Of a DNA stretch of 33,706 bases, positions 1 through 9,300 are shown in pieces. The notes under the pieces were generated by a model. The model did no database searches. It saw only the letters and a program-made list of their open reading frames with translations, and was not told where the DNA came from. The DNA is taken from positions 834,399-868,104 of the forward strand of contig BFEA01000587.1 in NCBI GenBank assembly GCA_003427395.1, written 5' to 3'. Positions within the stretch are counted from its first letter, which is position 1; every line of letters starts with the position of its first letter. This DNA comes from Chara braunii. Taxonomy: Eukaryota; Streptophyta; Charophyceae; Charales; Characeae. The translations under genes and the position numbers were made by a program.

Positions 1-717
1 GATCTTTGCATCAGTCTGCGACTTCCTTGCTTCCAGATCAGACCTCATTGCAGTTCGTGTACCGGACGCACCCTAGCACTTGGACTTTGACACTTGAACT
101 ACTACTACGCTTCTTGGACTTCTACCTATCGCAGCTGCTGAAGACCGCTTCCACCACCTACTCCAAAGACCTGATCAAGACCGCTGCAGACCCCCTTTCA
201 AGACACTTGGACACTTTGTTCCTACATGAGATTCTGCTTCCGACTCCTTCGGACACACCAGCCTTCGCATCCTGAACAAACATTTTCATTTTTATTTTTC
301 CCGACTTTGACAACCCTGTTCCTACATGAGATTCTGCTTCCGACTCCTTCGGACACACCAGCCTTCGCATCCTGAACAAACATTTTCATTGTCGAAGAGA
401 AAAAGAAATGTTTTCGAACATTTGACGGGGATTATTTGGGACCTGTATCACAGACTTGGTGTTGACGACATTCCCATCTTCCCCTCTTCTTTGTCTAACC
501 CCCCTCTTCTTCGTCTGTGTATAGCGGGGACTAGCGCATTCTTCCTGTGTGAGCGCCAGGCCCCTTCCCACCATGGAATGATGATGATGTGTGTTTGAGG
601 CTGCATGGCAACATTGATTGTTCGGATCATTGGTATCTAAGTCTTCCGCTACGCTATCTTGTACTTTGTGAGAGAGGTCGGTTCTTGTTCTGGTCTGCAC
701 CTTTACGGTATGCAACA
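1..717 (+). repeat. Element 1 5' LTR, 3' portion
   Basis: This stretch runs up to a CA dinucleotide at 716-717, followed by GTT and the primer-binding site, which is how a plant LTR ends. It carries no convincing ORF; the short open frames are not conserved in style. An internal duplication with a period of exactly 100 bp is present (217-290 and 317-390). The start of the LTR is off the left edge, so its TG end and total length cannot be seen. Confidence 0.65.
217..390. repeat. 100-bp-period tandem duplication inside LTR
   Basis: Positions 217-290 and 317-390 are identical over 74 bases as I read them. The 26 bases between them differ from the sequence preceding the first copy. Perfect identity in an otherwise degraded element suggests a late duplication. 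Confidence 0.9.
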
Positions 718-720
718 GTT

Positions 721-732
721 TGGTATCAGAGC
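721..732 (+). promoter_or_regulatory. Primer-binding site (initiator tRNA-Met)
   Basis: The 12-base motif TGGTATCAGAGC is the standard plant LTR-retrotransposon site complementary to the 3' end of initiator tRNA-Met. It primes minus-strand DNA synthesis. It lies three bases after the terminal CA of the LTR, in the expected orientation for the + strand gag-pol downstream. Confidence 0.85.
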
Positions 733-863
733 GGACCTCTCAATCAGAGGACCCGCTCAATCAAGTAGCCAGCTTGCTTGATCTATTGATGGTTTATTAG
801 TAAATCAAGTAGGACTTCGTCAAATCTCTGAATTTTTTTATTTTTTTTTTTCCTCACAACAAA

Positions 864-1080
864 TATCTAAAAATTCCTGATAATAGCATTTTGTGTTATC
901 TAAAAATTCCTGATAATAGCATTTCGTTTTATCTGAAAATTTCTGGTATTAGCATTTCGTTTTCACGCAACACATATCTGAAAATTTCTGAAAGTAGCAT
1001 TTCGTTTCTCTGATCTTTGCAACCGAAATTTCTGATATTCGCATACATAGCCAAAATTTCTGATGTTAGAGTTTCGTTTT
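864..1080. repeat. Leader tandem repeat, ~33-46 bp degenerate units
   Basis: About six imperfect units share the pattern AAAATTTCTGATA followed by AGCATTTCG. The first two units (near 866 and 898) are almost identical, and later ones are diverged and longer. Confidence 0.8.
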
Positions 1081-1081
1081 C

Positions 1082-1310
1082 TAGGCATATTAGGATAACG
1101 ATAGAGGTGGTCATATTCTCGGAAATCAGATTTATTCTTTTCTGAAAATCGAATCTCCATTCTATCTCGCAATTTTCTTTAGAAAACTGAACTTCGCATG
1201 CCAGTTAGGCATATTAGGAGGTTGTCATATTCTCAGAAACTGGATTTAGTTTTTTTGAAAATCGCATCTCTACTCTATTTCGCAATTTTTTTTTCAAAAT
1301 CGCATTTTTG
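1082..1310. repeat. Leader direct repeat, ~124-bp period
   Basis: TAGGCATATTAGGA occurs at 1082 and again at 1206. Each copy is followed by similar blocks: a TCATATTCTC segment, a GAAAATCG segment and a CGCAATTTT segment. The copies have diverged by substitutions and small indels. Confidence 0.8.
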
Positions 1311-1547
1311 TGAAAGCCGAAACTTGCGGAACCTGGCGTAGATCTCGCTCACAGTACTCTTCTGACATGCCTCACTCATAGCAGATCGACAAATATACAA
1401 AAAAAAAAAAGGGGNGGNGATCCTCTTCTTTTATTTTTTTATTTATTTTAGTCTGTTGATTAGGACCGGGAGGAAAGTATAGCTGGGTTGGTTACCTACC
1501 TGCGTTTTCCCTCCCACCCACCCCTTTGCCTGCATTCCCGGTTGGTA

Positions 1548-1675
1548 CAGTGCCACATCAGCAGTGCAACGTCAGCAACAGTGCCACGTCAGCAGTGCCG
1601 CATCAGCAACAGTGCCACGTCAGCAACAGTGCCATGTCAGTAGTACAACGTCAGCAGTACCACGTCAGCACTGCC
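1548..1675. repeat. GTGCCACGTCAGCA minisatellite
   Basis: Roughly nine units of 12-15 bases follow the consensus GTGCCACGTCAGCA, some with an extra ACA. The array ends just before the best gag start codon. It can be read as a Gln/Ser/His-rich protein extension, but I regard it as leader sequence because a much better ATG context follows. Confidence 0.85.
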
Positions 1676-1683
1676 CCACCACC

Positions 1684-3056
1684 ATGACGGGCTCAGCTCT
1701 GGGCATGCCAGGCCAACTGGCCAATGAGTCCATTGCCGAGTACCGACAGCGTTTCGAAGCTCAGCTCGCACTGATCGAGGTTGAGGAACAACGTCAGGCG
1801 GCAGCCGAGGCTGCCCGCCTACAAGCTGAAGCCGCGGCAACAACTGAAAAGTTGTGGCTTCAAGCCGAAGCAGAAGCAGATACCCAGGCACGCCGCAAGG
1901 AGGCCCAGGATCTGCTACAGCGGCATGGAGCCACCAGCATCAGAAAGCTCAAGTTCTGGCATTTTGAACCATCTAAGCAGCACGAAGACGCGACACCGGA
2001 GGGGCAGCACAAGGAGTTTCTGGCCATTGCCGAGGGGACAGGTACCGCGGGGCGGACACCTTTAGCCGAGGGGGAAGACAAGAACAGTACCCGCGCAGCC
2101 CCAGATATGATGGGAACGTGGAAGGATACCGAAGCCCGGGCAATTTCAACCGGGGAGACCGAGATGACTCCCATGGCCCATGGGAATCGGACAGGGACCG
2201 AGGGGATGGATACCGTGGCGGCTATGAGAGGGCAGAGCGAGGAGGAGGTCGTCAAGACAATTCGCACAGGCAGTATGACCGAGGAGGGTATCCTGGTTCG
2301 CCGAGGTACCCGAAGTCTCCAAACTATCCAAAATTTCCTGGGCCTTCCAACCAAAACGTCAGACCTGCGAGAGGGCCGGGTCATAGGGGTGTAAGGGACC
2401 GCCCGCCTACTCCTAGGAATTCCTGCATCTATTGCAGAGGGGAGGATTATGTCAAGAGAGATTGTCCGGACCTCAGGAGAGCCATCGACGAGGGGCTTGT
2501 CGTGCTTGACGAATGCAAGTATGTCAAGTGGACAGACGATTTAGGCGACGTATCGATGTTCCCTTCCATGAAGGAGAACGTTGAGGCCAAGCGGGTGCGC
2601 CTAAGCAAGAGCAAAGAAGCGGCCAAGAGTCAGAGCATGCGAATGACTTTATCCTCGGATGATGAGCTGCCACCCACACCTATACGGGTTGCCGCGACCA
2701 AGTCCGCGAGGGGCGCTTCTTCAAAGAAGGCCGATACGGAATATGTGATGGCAGAAGAGGATGAACAGAGGATTGAAGGAGAGGAAGTTATACTTTCGCC
2801 TCGCAAGCGCGAAGCTCGGAAGTTTACAATGAAAAACTCCTTAGACGATATTGATACAGTGGAGCCTCTTAGGCGCGCGCTTAGACAACCTATGGAGTGC
2901 TCGATACTCGAGTACTTAGCTGCTTCGAGACCCGTGCGAGATGAGCTTCAGATGATCACGCGTAAGACGCGTATTACTCTGGGCGACGAAGTCCAGATGG
3001 CTACCAAGCCAGAGGTACCCACAAACGCAGTATCGGGGGTAAAGCGCAAAGGCTGA
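1684..3056 (+). pseudogene. gag: Element 1 gag (frameshifted)
   Basis: This encodes the structural capsid/nucleocapsid protein of the Ty3/gypsy element. I prefer the ATG at 1684 (ACCACCATGAC context) over an upstream in-frame codon inside the minisatellite. The N-terminal part is an Ala/Glu/Gln-rich segment that looks like a coiled coil (about 1730-1920). The frame changes between about 2050 and 2115. The second frame has an Arg/Gly/Tyr-rich stretch and then a zinc knuckle at 2423-2465 spaced CX2CX4-Y-X4C, where the usual His is Tyr. An acidic/basic tail follows and stops at 3056. The frameshift and the lost zinc ligand mark it as decayed. Confidence 0.75.
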
Positions 3057-3075
3057 ACGTGCGGCTACAGTCTAT

Positions 3076-3786
3076 TTGGACGGAATGGAGGGAGTACCAC
3101 CGGATAAGTTTTACATTATAGGGAGTGGGACAGTCGAGACCATTCTCAACGATGAGATAGTTCTCCAAGGAGTGATTGATAATGGCAATGAAGTTGTCAT
3201 CATGGACGAGGAGCTCGCCGTGCTATTAGGATTGAACCTGGACAGGTCCTACCTGTTTGAGATAGAAACAACCGATGGACGAAAGCAGAAGATCTCCGGG
3301 GTCTGCCACAAGGTGGCCATCGAGGTCGAAGGATTGCAAGTGTTGATGCCTATCTTCGCGATCAGGGACCGCAGTTCGGAGCTACTACTAGGACGCACGT
3401 GGCTGAGCCACGTTCATGTGGTTACGATAGAGCGAACGGACGGAAGTCAGATGCTTTCAATTAAGCGTCCAGATGGTGGCCGGATTATGATAGAGACAGT
3501 CGAGCCTCGTGATCCGAGGAACAGAGCGGCCCTAGCAGCTGCTGGTGACCGCAAGCCGGCCACGCTCGCGAGTCGCTCTCTGCGTTTCCGCGAGAAGAGG
3601 TATGGGACATTTCTCACGGAGGAAGAAGGGCGCATACTGGAGGTCGAGGACTTAGGTCATCGCATCCTCGCGGGTGGAAACTCCTATCCGAAGGCTGAAG
3701 ATGAGGAGTTCGGAGGTATGATCTCTGTGTCTTTTTTAAGGGCGCAGCCCCCTACGGCGGGCGACCAAAGAGGCACAAGACAGTAG
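3076..3786 (+). pseudogene. pol: Element 1 protease segment of pol
   Basis: This is the retroviral-type aspartic protease region, which would cut the Gag-Pol polyprotein. The active-site stretch reads VIDNGNEV at about residues 33-40, where the family has D-S/T-G, so the residue after the catalytic Asp is replaced by Asn. A second family feature, LLLGRTWL, lies near residues 108-115. The segment is in a different frame from the end of gag and ends at TAG 3784-3786. Recognisable linker coding continues for a while downstream. Whether D-N-G could still work is unknown. Confidence 0.7.
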
Positions 3787-4154
3787 CTCAAAAGGTTAAG
3801 CCGGCGGCAGTAGCCCGAGAGCGATCGACGCTAGACGGGATATCTAAAGAAGAGATTGTCAGAGAGATTAAAGAGAGGAAGAAGAGGGAGCCGCAACAAC
3901 TGACAGAAAAGAGGATAGCGGAGATGAACATAGGAGATGAAAATTTGACTGAACAGGAGAAGGAGCGCGTGCTGGAGGTTCTTAAGACTTGTAATAAGAA
4001 TATAGCCTTTAGCGACGCAGAAAGAGGAAGGATCGATCCTAGGTACGCCAAGCCTGCAAGGACCTACACGATTTCGCACACTCCATGGAATGACGCAGGG
4101 TGAAAGTTTGCTCAGAAGGAGAGGGAAGAAGTAATTGCATTTCTAAAAGAGAAG
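3787..4154 (+). pseudogene. pol: Element 1 protease-RT linker
   Basis: After the protease stop the same polyprotein can be followed as a charged, Lys/Glu-rich linker (for example KEEIVREIKERKK near 3845). It runs to a short pre-RT segment around 4040-4100 that resembles the sequence preceding RT in related elements. A TGA at 4101-4103 interrupts it. No independent gene is supported here. Confidence 0.6.
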
Positions 4155-4810
4155 ATGGCGTCACATGTGGCAGAGTCGTCTGATAGCGCTTACGCGAACA
4201 GATGGTTCTTCCTACGGAAACCTAATGGGAAGATCCGTTGGATTCAGGATCTTCAAAAGGTGTATGCGGTCACCATCCGGGATGTCGGGTTCATACCGCA
4301 TGCGGATCTATTAGCAGAGAGAGCCACAGGCAGATCTATCTACTCCGTTTGCGATCTATTCTCAGGTTATGATGAGATACCTCTAGATCCTAGAGATAGA
4401 CACCTTACTGCCATGCACACGCCTCTCGGGTTAGTGCAGATGATGGTTGTGCCTATGGAATGGACGAATGGAGTTGTTGTCTTCCAAAGAGTCATGGTAG
4501 CAGTTCTGAAAGTCTTCATTCCTGATAAAGTCGAAGTCTTTTTAGACGACTTCCCGATAAAAGGCCCCAAGTCCGATTGTCTCCAATTTCCCCGTGAGGC
4601 CCCGTACTGAAAGAGGAGACGGAGGTCGCTCCTGGTGTGAGGAGATTTGTGGAGCATCACTTGACAGACATCTACGCGATCCTAGAGCAACTAAATAATG
4701 CTAATCTAACGGTCAGTGGGACGAAGAGCCGGTAGACAGTCTCGTCGATTAAGATTTTAGGGTTCATATGTTATTCGAGAGGACGGTGAACAGATCGCGC
4801 GAAACTAGAT
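4155..4810 (+). pseudogene. pol: Element 1 reverse transcriptase
   Basis: RT motifs are clear in one frame from 4155 to 4610. FFLRKPNGKIRW comes first, then SVCDLFSGYDEIPLD (the first catalytic Asp), then TPLGLVQMMVVPM. The catalytic box reads VFLDDFPIKG near 4537-4566, that is FLDD in place of the common YxDD. The frame stops at 4610, and thumb-region sequence continues in other frames with further stops. RT copies element RNA into DNA. The sequence is Ty3/gypsy by motif order, and the copy is inactive. Confidence 0.85.
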
Positions 4811-5601
4811 AAGCTTTTGAACTGGCCAACTCCGTTGCATAGCGCTAACAAAGTCCGCCAATTCCTACGAGTTGTAGGTTACTGGCGGATTTTCATACGT
4901 GGGTACGCGGAGAAGGCAGAGCCTCTACGAATTCTCCTTAGGAAAACAGAGCGATTTTACTTGGATTCTCCTCACGAGCTCGCGGTATTAACCCTCAAGG
5001 AAGAGTTTAAAGAAGGGGGATGAATCCTAGGTGTACCTTTCTTTGAGGACGAAACCCATAGACCCTTCATAGTGTCTACGGATGATAGGCCATGTTCAGC
5101 GGAGGGCTGCTTTCTCAGAAGGACGCTGGCGGTAAGGAGAGGCCACTGAGATTCGAGAGTCGTACGCTTAACACCGCTGAACGCAACTACAGTCAATTTA
5201 AGAAGGAGGTGTTGGTTGTCCTACGGTGCTTGGACGCCTTTAGACACTAGATATACGGGAGACGATTCGTCTTACGAGTATATCCTACGGCAGTGACATC
5301 ATTTTTACAGAAGGACTTCAGTCTGACCGACCGCACTATTGCGCGATGGTTAATTAGGATTTGGCTCTACGACTATACTGTTGAGAGGGTCTCGGAGACG
5401 AAGAATGCGGTAGCTGATGGACTTTCACGAATTCCGATTGAGGCGGACCGACCGACAGTTGCAGCGGCACTGACTATGTCCGAGCCTAGACGTACGGATC
5501 GTATCCTAGTCAACCTTTATAAAGGTAAGTACCGGACAATCGGATTGCATCTGTTAGCAGAGGAGAGTTCGGATTTAGAGATCAGGAGACAGGCAACTTA
5601 G
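4811..5601 (+). pseudogene. pol: Element 1 RT connection and RNase H
   Basis: NWPTPLHSANKVRQFL near 4820 is the RT/RNase H junction typical of gypsy elements. RNase H remnants follow: PFIVSTDD near 5065 (first catalytic Asp), the block with ERNYSQFKKEV near 5180, and the conserved AVADGLSRIP near 5410. They fall in at least three frames, with stops near 5021 and 5248. The domain would have removed RNA from the RNA-DNA hybrid. Confidence 0.8.
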
Positions 5602-5639
5602 TACTGCCTTAGATCTGGACATTTATTCCGCAGACCCAC

Positions 5640-6892
5640 AGGGTCAGGGATGCCGCTGCGAGTGGTCTGTGATCCCGAGGAGAAGCAAGCGATAGTAGCA
5701 GAACTTCATGACGGCGTAGTCGGTGGGCATAGAGGAGTAAAAGGGACATCTGAGAAGGTCCATAGAGTATACTGGTGGGAATGATAGTGCAAAGACGTCG
5801 AAAAATACTGCGTGACTTGTGAGGAATGTCAGAAGAGATTCCTTGTAAGGTACATGGAGCCGCTTCATCTGACTAAACCAGGCGAGAAGGTACATATAGA
5901 TCTGGTGAAGATGCTGAAAGGGGTAGGGAATATGAATTACGTCGTGAACATCAGAGATGACTTCACTGGACAAAGGCAGCCAAAGAAGTCAAAAACTTTG
6001 TTCTGGAATATCTGTTAGGTATGGGTGCGTCAGTAGGATTGTGATGGATAGAGGAGCATAGTTTCTAGATGATGAGGTTCAAAGCGTTTTCAAGAAAGCA
6101 GGAGCTAGAGTATCGATAACCACTGCCTACCATCCTCAAACCAACTCGACTGTAGAACGAGGTCACCAGTCCTTGATAGCTTCATTGTCCAAGTGGTGTA
6201 GAGGTAAAGATAGCGACTGACCGAAATATTTTCGATACGCGATATGGGCAGACAATGTCACAGTCTGAGCTAGCACGGGATATCCGCCTTACACTCTATG
6301 GTTTGGAAGACACTGCCCTCTACCCATAGAGTTTCATGTTGATAGCTGGACTACAGTTAACTGGGCAGACAGTATGACGCGAGAAGAGCTGCTGGCAGCT
6401 CGAACGAGACAAATAGCCTACGGGTTAGAGGATAATCTCACGACCGCGACCAATCGATTGGCGGTGGAAAGAGAAAAAGGCAAGGAAAGAGGGGATAAGG
6501 ATGTTAGGATTAGAAAAGAGAAGATAACTCTGGGCGATATGGTACTTCTCTACGATGCAGCATTGGAAAGAACATAGACGGGAAAGTTGGCGAATAGATG
6601 GATGGGACCTTACCGCGTAGTCGATGTGTTTGGCTAGGGTGCGTATATGGTAGCTGAATTAGATGGGTCAAACTGGAAAGATCCTGTGGCAGGGGCTAGA
6701 TTAAAGTTATTCAGACCAAGGGAAACGTCTACCCTTACACCAGCACTATCAGATCTTAAAGGGAAGGGGAAAGCGAAGGTGGCAGATGAGAGGTCATCGA
6801 GACGGTTCGAGGTAGGTGAAAGTTCGAAGAAGAGAAAGAGAGTAGAAACTAAGAAAGTGAAGGGCTTGACGCTAGGAAAGAAAAGGAAATGA
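5640..6892 (+). pseudogene. pol: Element 1 integrase
   Basis: The integrase zinc-binding part has two His (AELHDGVVGGH, near 5700-5730) and the CVTCEEC pair near 5812-5830. The catalytic core retains HIDLVKM near 5890, a MDRGA segment near 6043 and TVERGH near 6150, giving the D, D and E positions. TGA-TAG at 5781-5786 and several later stops break the frame. The C-terminal part has LLYDAALERT near 6540 and GPYRVVDV near 6605, resembling the GPY/F module. It ends in a Lys/Arg-rich tail with TGA at about 6890. I see no chromodomain. Confidence 0.8.
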
Positions 6893-7390
6893 CTTTTTCT
6901 GTTGCGAAGACCCAAACGTAGAGTCCGTGTTAGACGAGGTGGTGCAGCTGCGGCACTGCCACTCCGACGGAGAAAGAAGCTGAAAAACTTCCCTTATCTA
7001 AGCCCAAACGATCGCGTCATAAGAAGGGGAAGAAACACCCTCTCAGTCCCAAAGTTCCAGAGAGACCTGAGCACAAGACAGATAAGCGCAGACTTAGAAG
7101 AAGCGTTCGTGTGGTCACTATAAATCTTATACGGTTCGTCTGACCGAGACGGCGCAGGCTCGACGGGGGCATCGAGAAGAGGTCCGGGCTTGTTTGTCGG
7201 GCGGCCGCAGACCAGTCGGCCACCCGAAATACAACGGATTGGGCCTTGGGCTAAGAACCTAGGGAGGGACCGACCGGGACTTTCATTGGACTCGTCGTGA
7301 AAATTTAGGGGTCGGAAAGGGATCCCTAAAATCCCCCCCGTCAATTATTGAAACTAACCCTTAAAACCGACGTGATAAACGGTCGCGTCT
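6893..7390. other. Element 1 3' untranslated region or decayed tail
   Basis: The first part (to about 7125) can be read as a short Arg/Lys-rich frame, possibly an extension of the integrase tail in a shifted frame. The remainder is GC-rich noncoding sequence. A purine run near 7308-7330 could be a decayed polypurine tract. Nothing else is recognisable. Confidence 0.4.
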
Positions 7391-9300
7391 GTCGCGCCCA
7401 ACTCCCACTATTTTCGCCCGTTCCGAGGCTGTTCCCGAATCGGCCGGCCGCGGCAGGGGGGTATGGTAGTAGGCCTCGGCCCGCCCCTTTTCACACTAAG
7501 CAATAGACGAGGGAATGACCCCTCAATTTTTATTACTTCTAACTACCAAATTAAAATTAAGAAAAAAAAATAATGAAAAGGGAGAAAACAAATGAATATT
7601 TGTTAATTAATTAAACTTTAGGATTTTCTCTTAATGAAATTAGCCTTAATTTTCATCAATTTTAATAACAATATTAAAAATGAGGAAAAAAGTTAAAAAT
7701 AATACAAGAAAAAAAAATAAATGATTATTTATTATTTGATTAATTATTGGCAGAATTTATTCTTGGTGGGATTTTTGCGGGAAATCATTTATTTGCCTTT
7801 TGTCGACCGATCCGTACGAGTCCCCTTGATTTTTCCCGATCCACCTGATTGCTACCCTTGCGATAGTCCGAATGTTATTGCGTGAGCGGGGCTGATTTTG
7901 GGTTACGACAACATGGTCGGTTTGGTGCTGTTACCGGTTCTACCTTGGGACGGGTCACGCGGCCTTATTATCTTGGTGTGGGCACTCGATTGGGGCGAGC
8001 ACGACACACTGGTTTGGAACAGGTACGGTACTGTCACTGGAATGGTACGGACCACTGCGGTTCAATGTTGAGGTAATCGATACAGCCACAGAGACGGCGA
8101 CATACGATTATCGGATCAGATTGTTACGGTTATTAGTTCGGCATCGACATCTGGGGCGGAATGCTGCGGACTGGGGCCATTATATCGGTATGGTAATTCG
8201 TGAGGGTGACCTTTGGTTTGATCTGGAACGGTTGCTGCGCTCCAATCAGATGATATACTTGACTCAGCGGGTGGTCTGGCTACAACAGTGTCAAACTACT
8301 ATTTTTGGTACCAGTACTTACTCGGCATTGCTACGACCTACTGCAGCGCTGTACTATTGCTCCCGGTAAGGACGCGGGTCCAACGTTGACGGGTCTCATC
8401 GTGGTACAGAACTTGTCCTGCTAGGTCTGGTGGGAGCAACTTACTCCGGTTCGATGTCTTTGTTTCGGTATGGTTTGACTCCGGGGCAGCTTGTTGACGG
8501 TACATGGTTTGCCGCTGATGTACTATTTCTTTTGTGATATGGTCATTGGCGACGTTCACTACGGATGCCCGCTATTATCTTGGTATGGGGTTTTGGTACA
8601 GGCACGCCACTTGAGGTGTTTGGCACCATATTGGCCGCAACGAAAAAGGCCCCTGGAACTGTGTTGATATGACACACTGGCTCGATGCAGGTGCATTGGT
8701 ACAGCCTTTGGTCTGATCCGTAGCTGTTGTGGTTCGCCCTGGACGATCGGCATTATTTGGGGGAGTCTACTGCAGTTGTACATAGGCTTGGAGTGACCAT
8801 TGGTCCGGGAAACCTGGCTTTGAGCCCTGGTACCAGTGCAATGTTGGTATGTGGGCCTAGTACCGCAGGTACAGGGCGATCAGCCCTCGATTACGAAAGG
8901 GGGACCGCAGACGAAGATTCTTCCCAGGCCTGGGGCCTGCACGCCGTGGGGAACAAGTCTCAGCCGTGACGACCACAAGGAGGAGACTGAGTGGATATAG
9001 GGGAGGCCAGTGCCAAGAAGTGTGCCTGGTGTACCCCGCCCACCTCTGGCAAGGCCCGATTGACAAGGGGAATGGGGGATAAGTACGACGCAGGCAGCGA
9101 GAGAAGGGGATTTTTTTCGGTGAGAAGCACTTTCTCGCACGTGCTAGACGTACGCATCCCCCTACCTAACCGGTTCGGCAGCGAGGAGGGAGAAGCTTGG
9201 CTCGTGCAACAGAAGGAGGGGAACTCTCGAAGTGACACGGGGCAAATAGCAAGCCAGATGTGCCCAGCGCTCGACAGATCTTGCCGCGGGTGGGATCAGC
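7391..9300. other. Noncoding, possible ancient LTR and AT-rich block
   Basis: A TG-initial sequence (TGTCGCGCCC) at about 7391 resembles plant LTR starts. From about 7525 to 7800 composition swings to very AT-rich with A and T runs, then returns to mixed G/T-rich sequence with many TGGTAC-like words to about 8870. Open frames are short and lack domain features. I could not pair this segment with 1-717, so its LTR identity is only a suggestion. Confidence 0.35.

Larger units (their letters stand above)
733..1547 (+). other. Element 1 untranslated leader
   Basis: This is noncoding sequence between the primer site and gag. It is AT-rich and built from two tandem families, listed separately, plus homopolymer tracts. 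Around 1388-1425 an A-run precedes a G-rich stretch with two N bases, so the assembly is unreliable there. No ORF is supported. Confidence 0.7.
1..7390 (+). mobile_element. Element 1: decayed Ty3/gypsy LTR retrotransposon
   Basis: Parts in order are an LTR remnant, an initiator-Met primer-binding site, a long leader, gag, protease, RT, RNase H and integrase. RT-RNaseH-integrase order defines Ty3/gypsy rather than copia. The reading frame is broken many times, for example by paired stops near 5781-5786, so the copy cannot make its own proteins. The left end lies outside the window. The right boundary is uncertain: 7390 is chosen because a TG-initial, GC-rich sequence resembling an LTR start begins near 7391, but I could not match it to the 5' LTR. 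Confidence 0.85.

Noticed and set aside
7882-8969. Several 60-80 codon frames
   Set aside because: Overlapping short frames on both strands with no shared features; typical of noncoding sequence.
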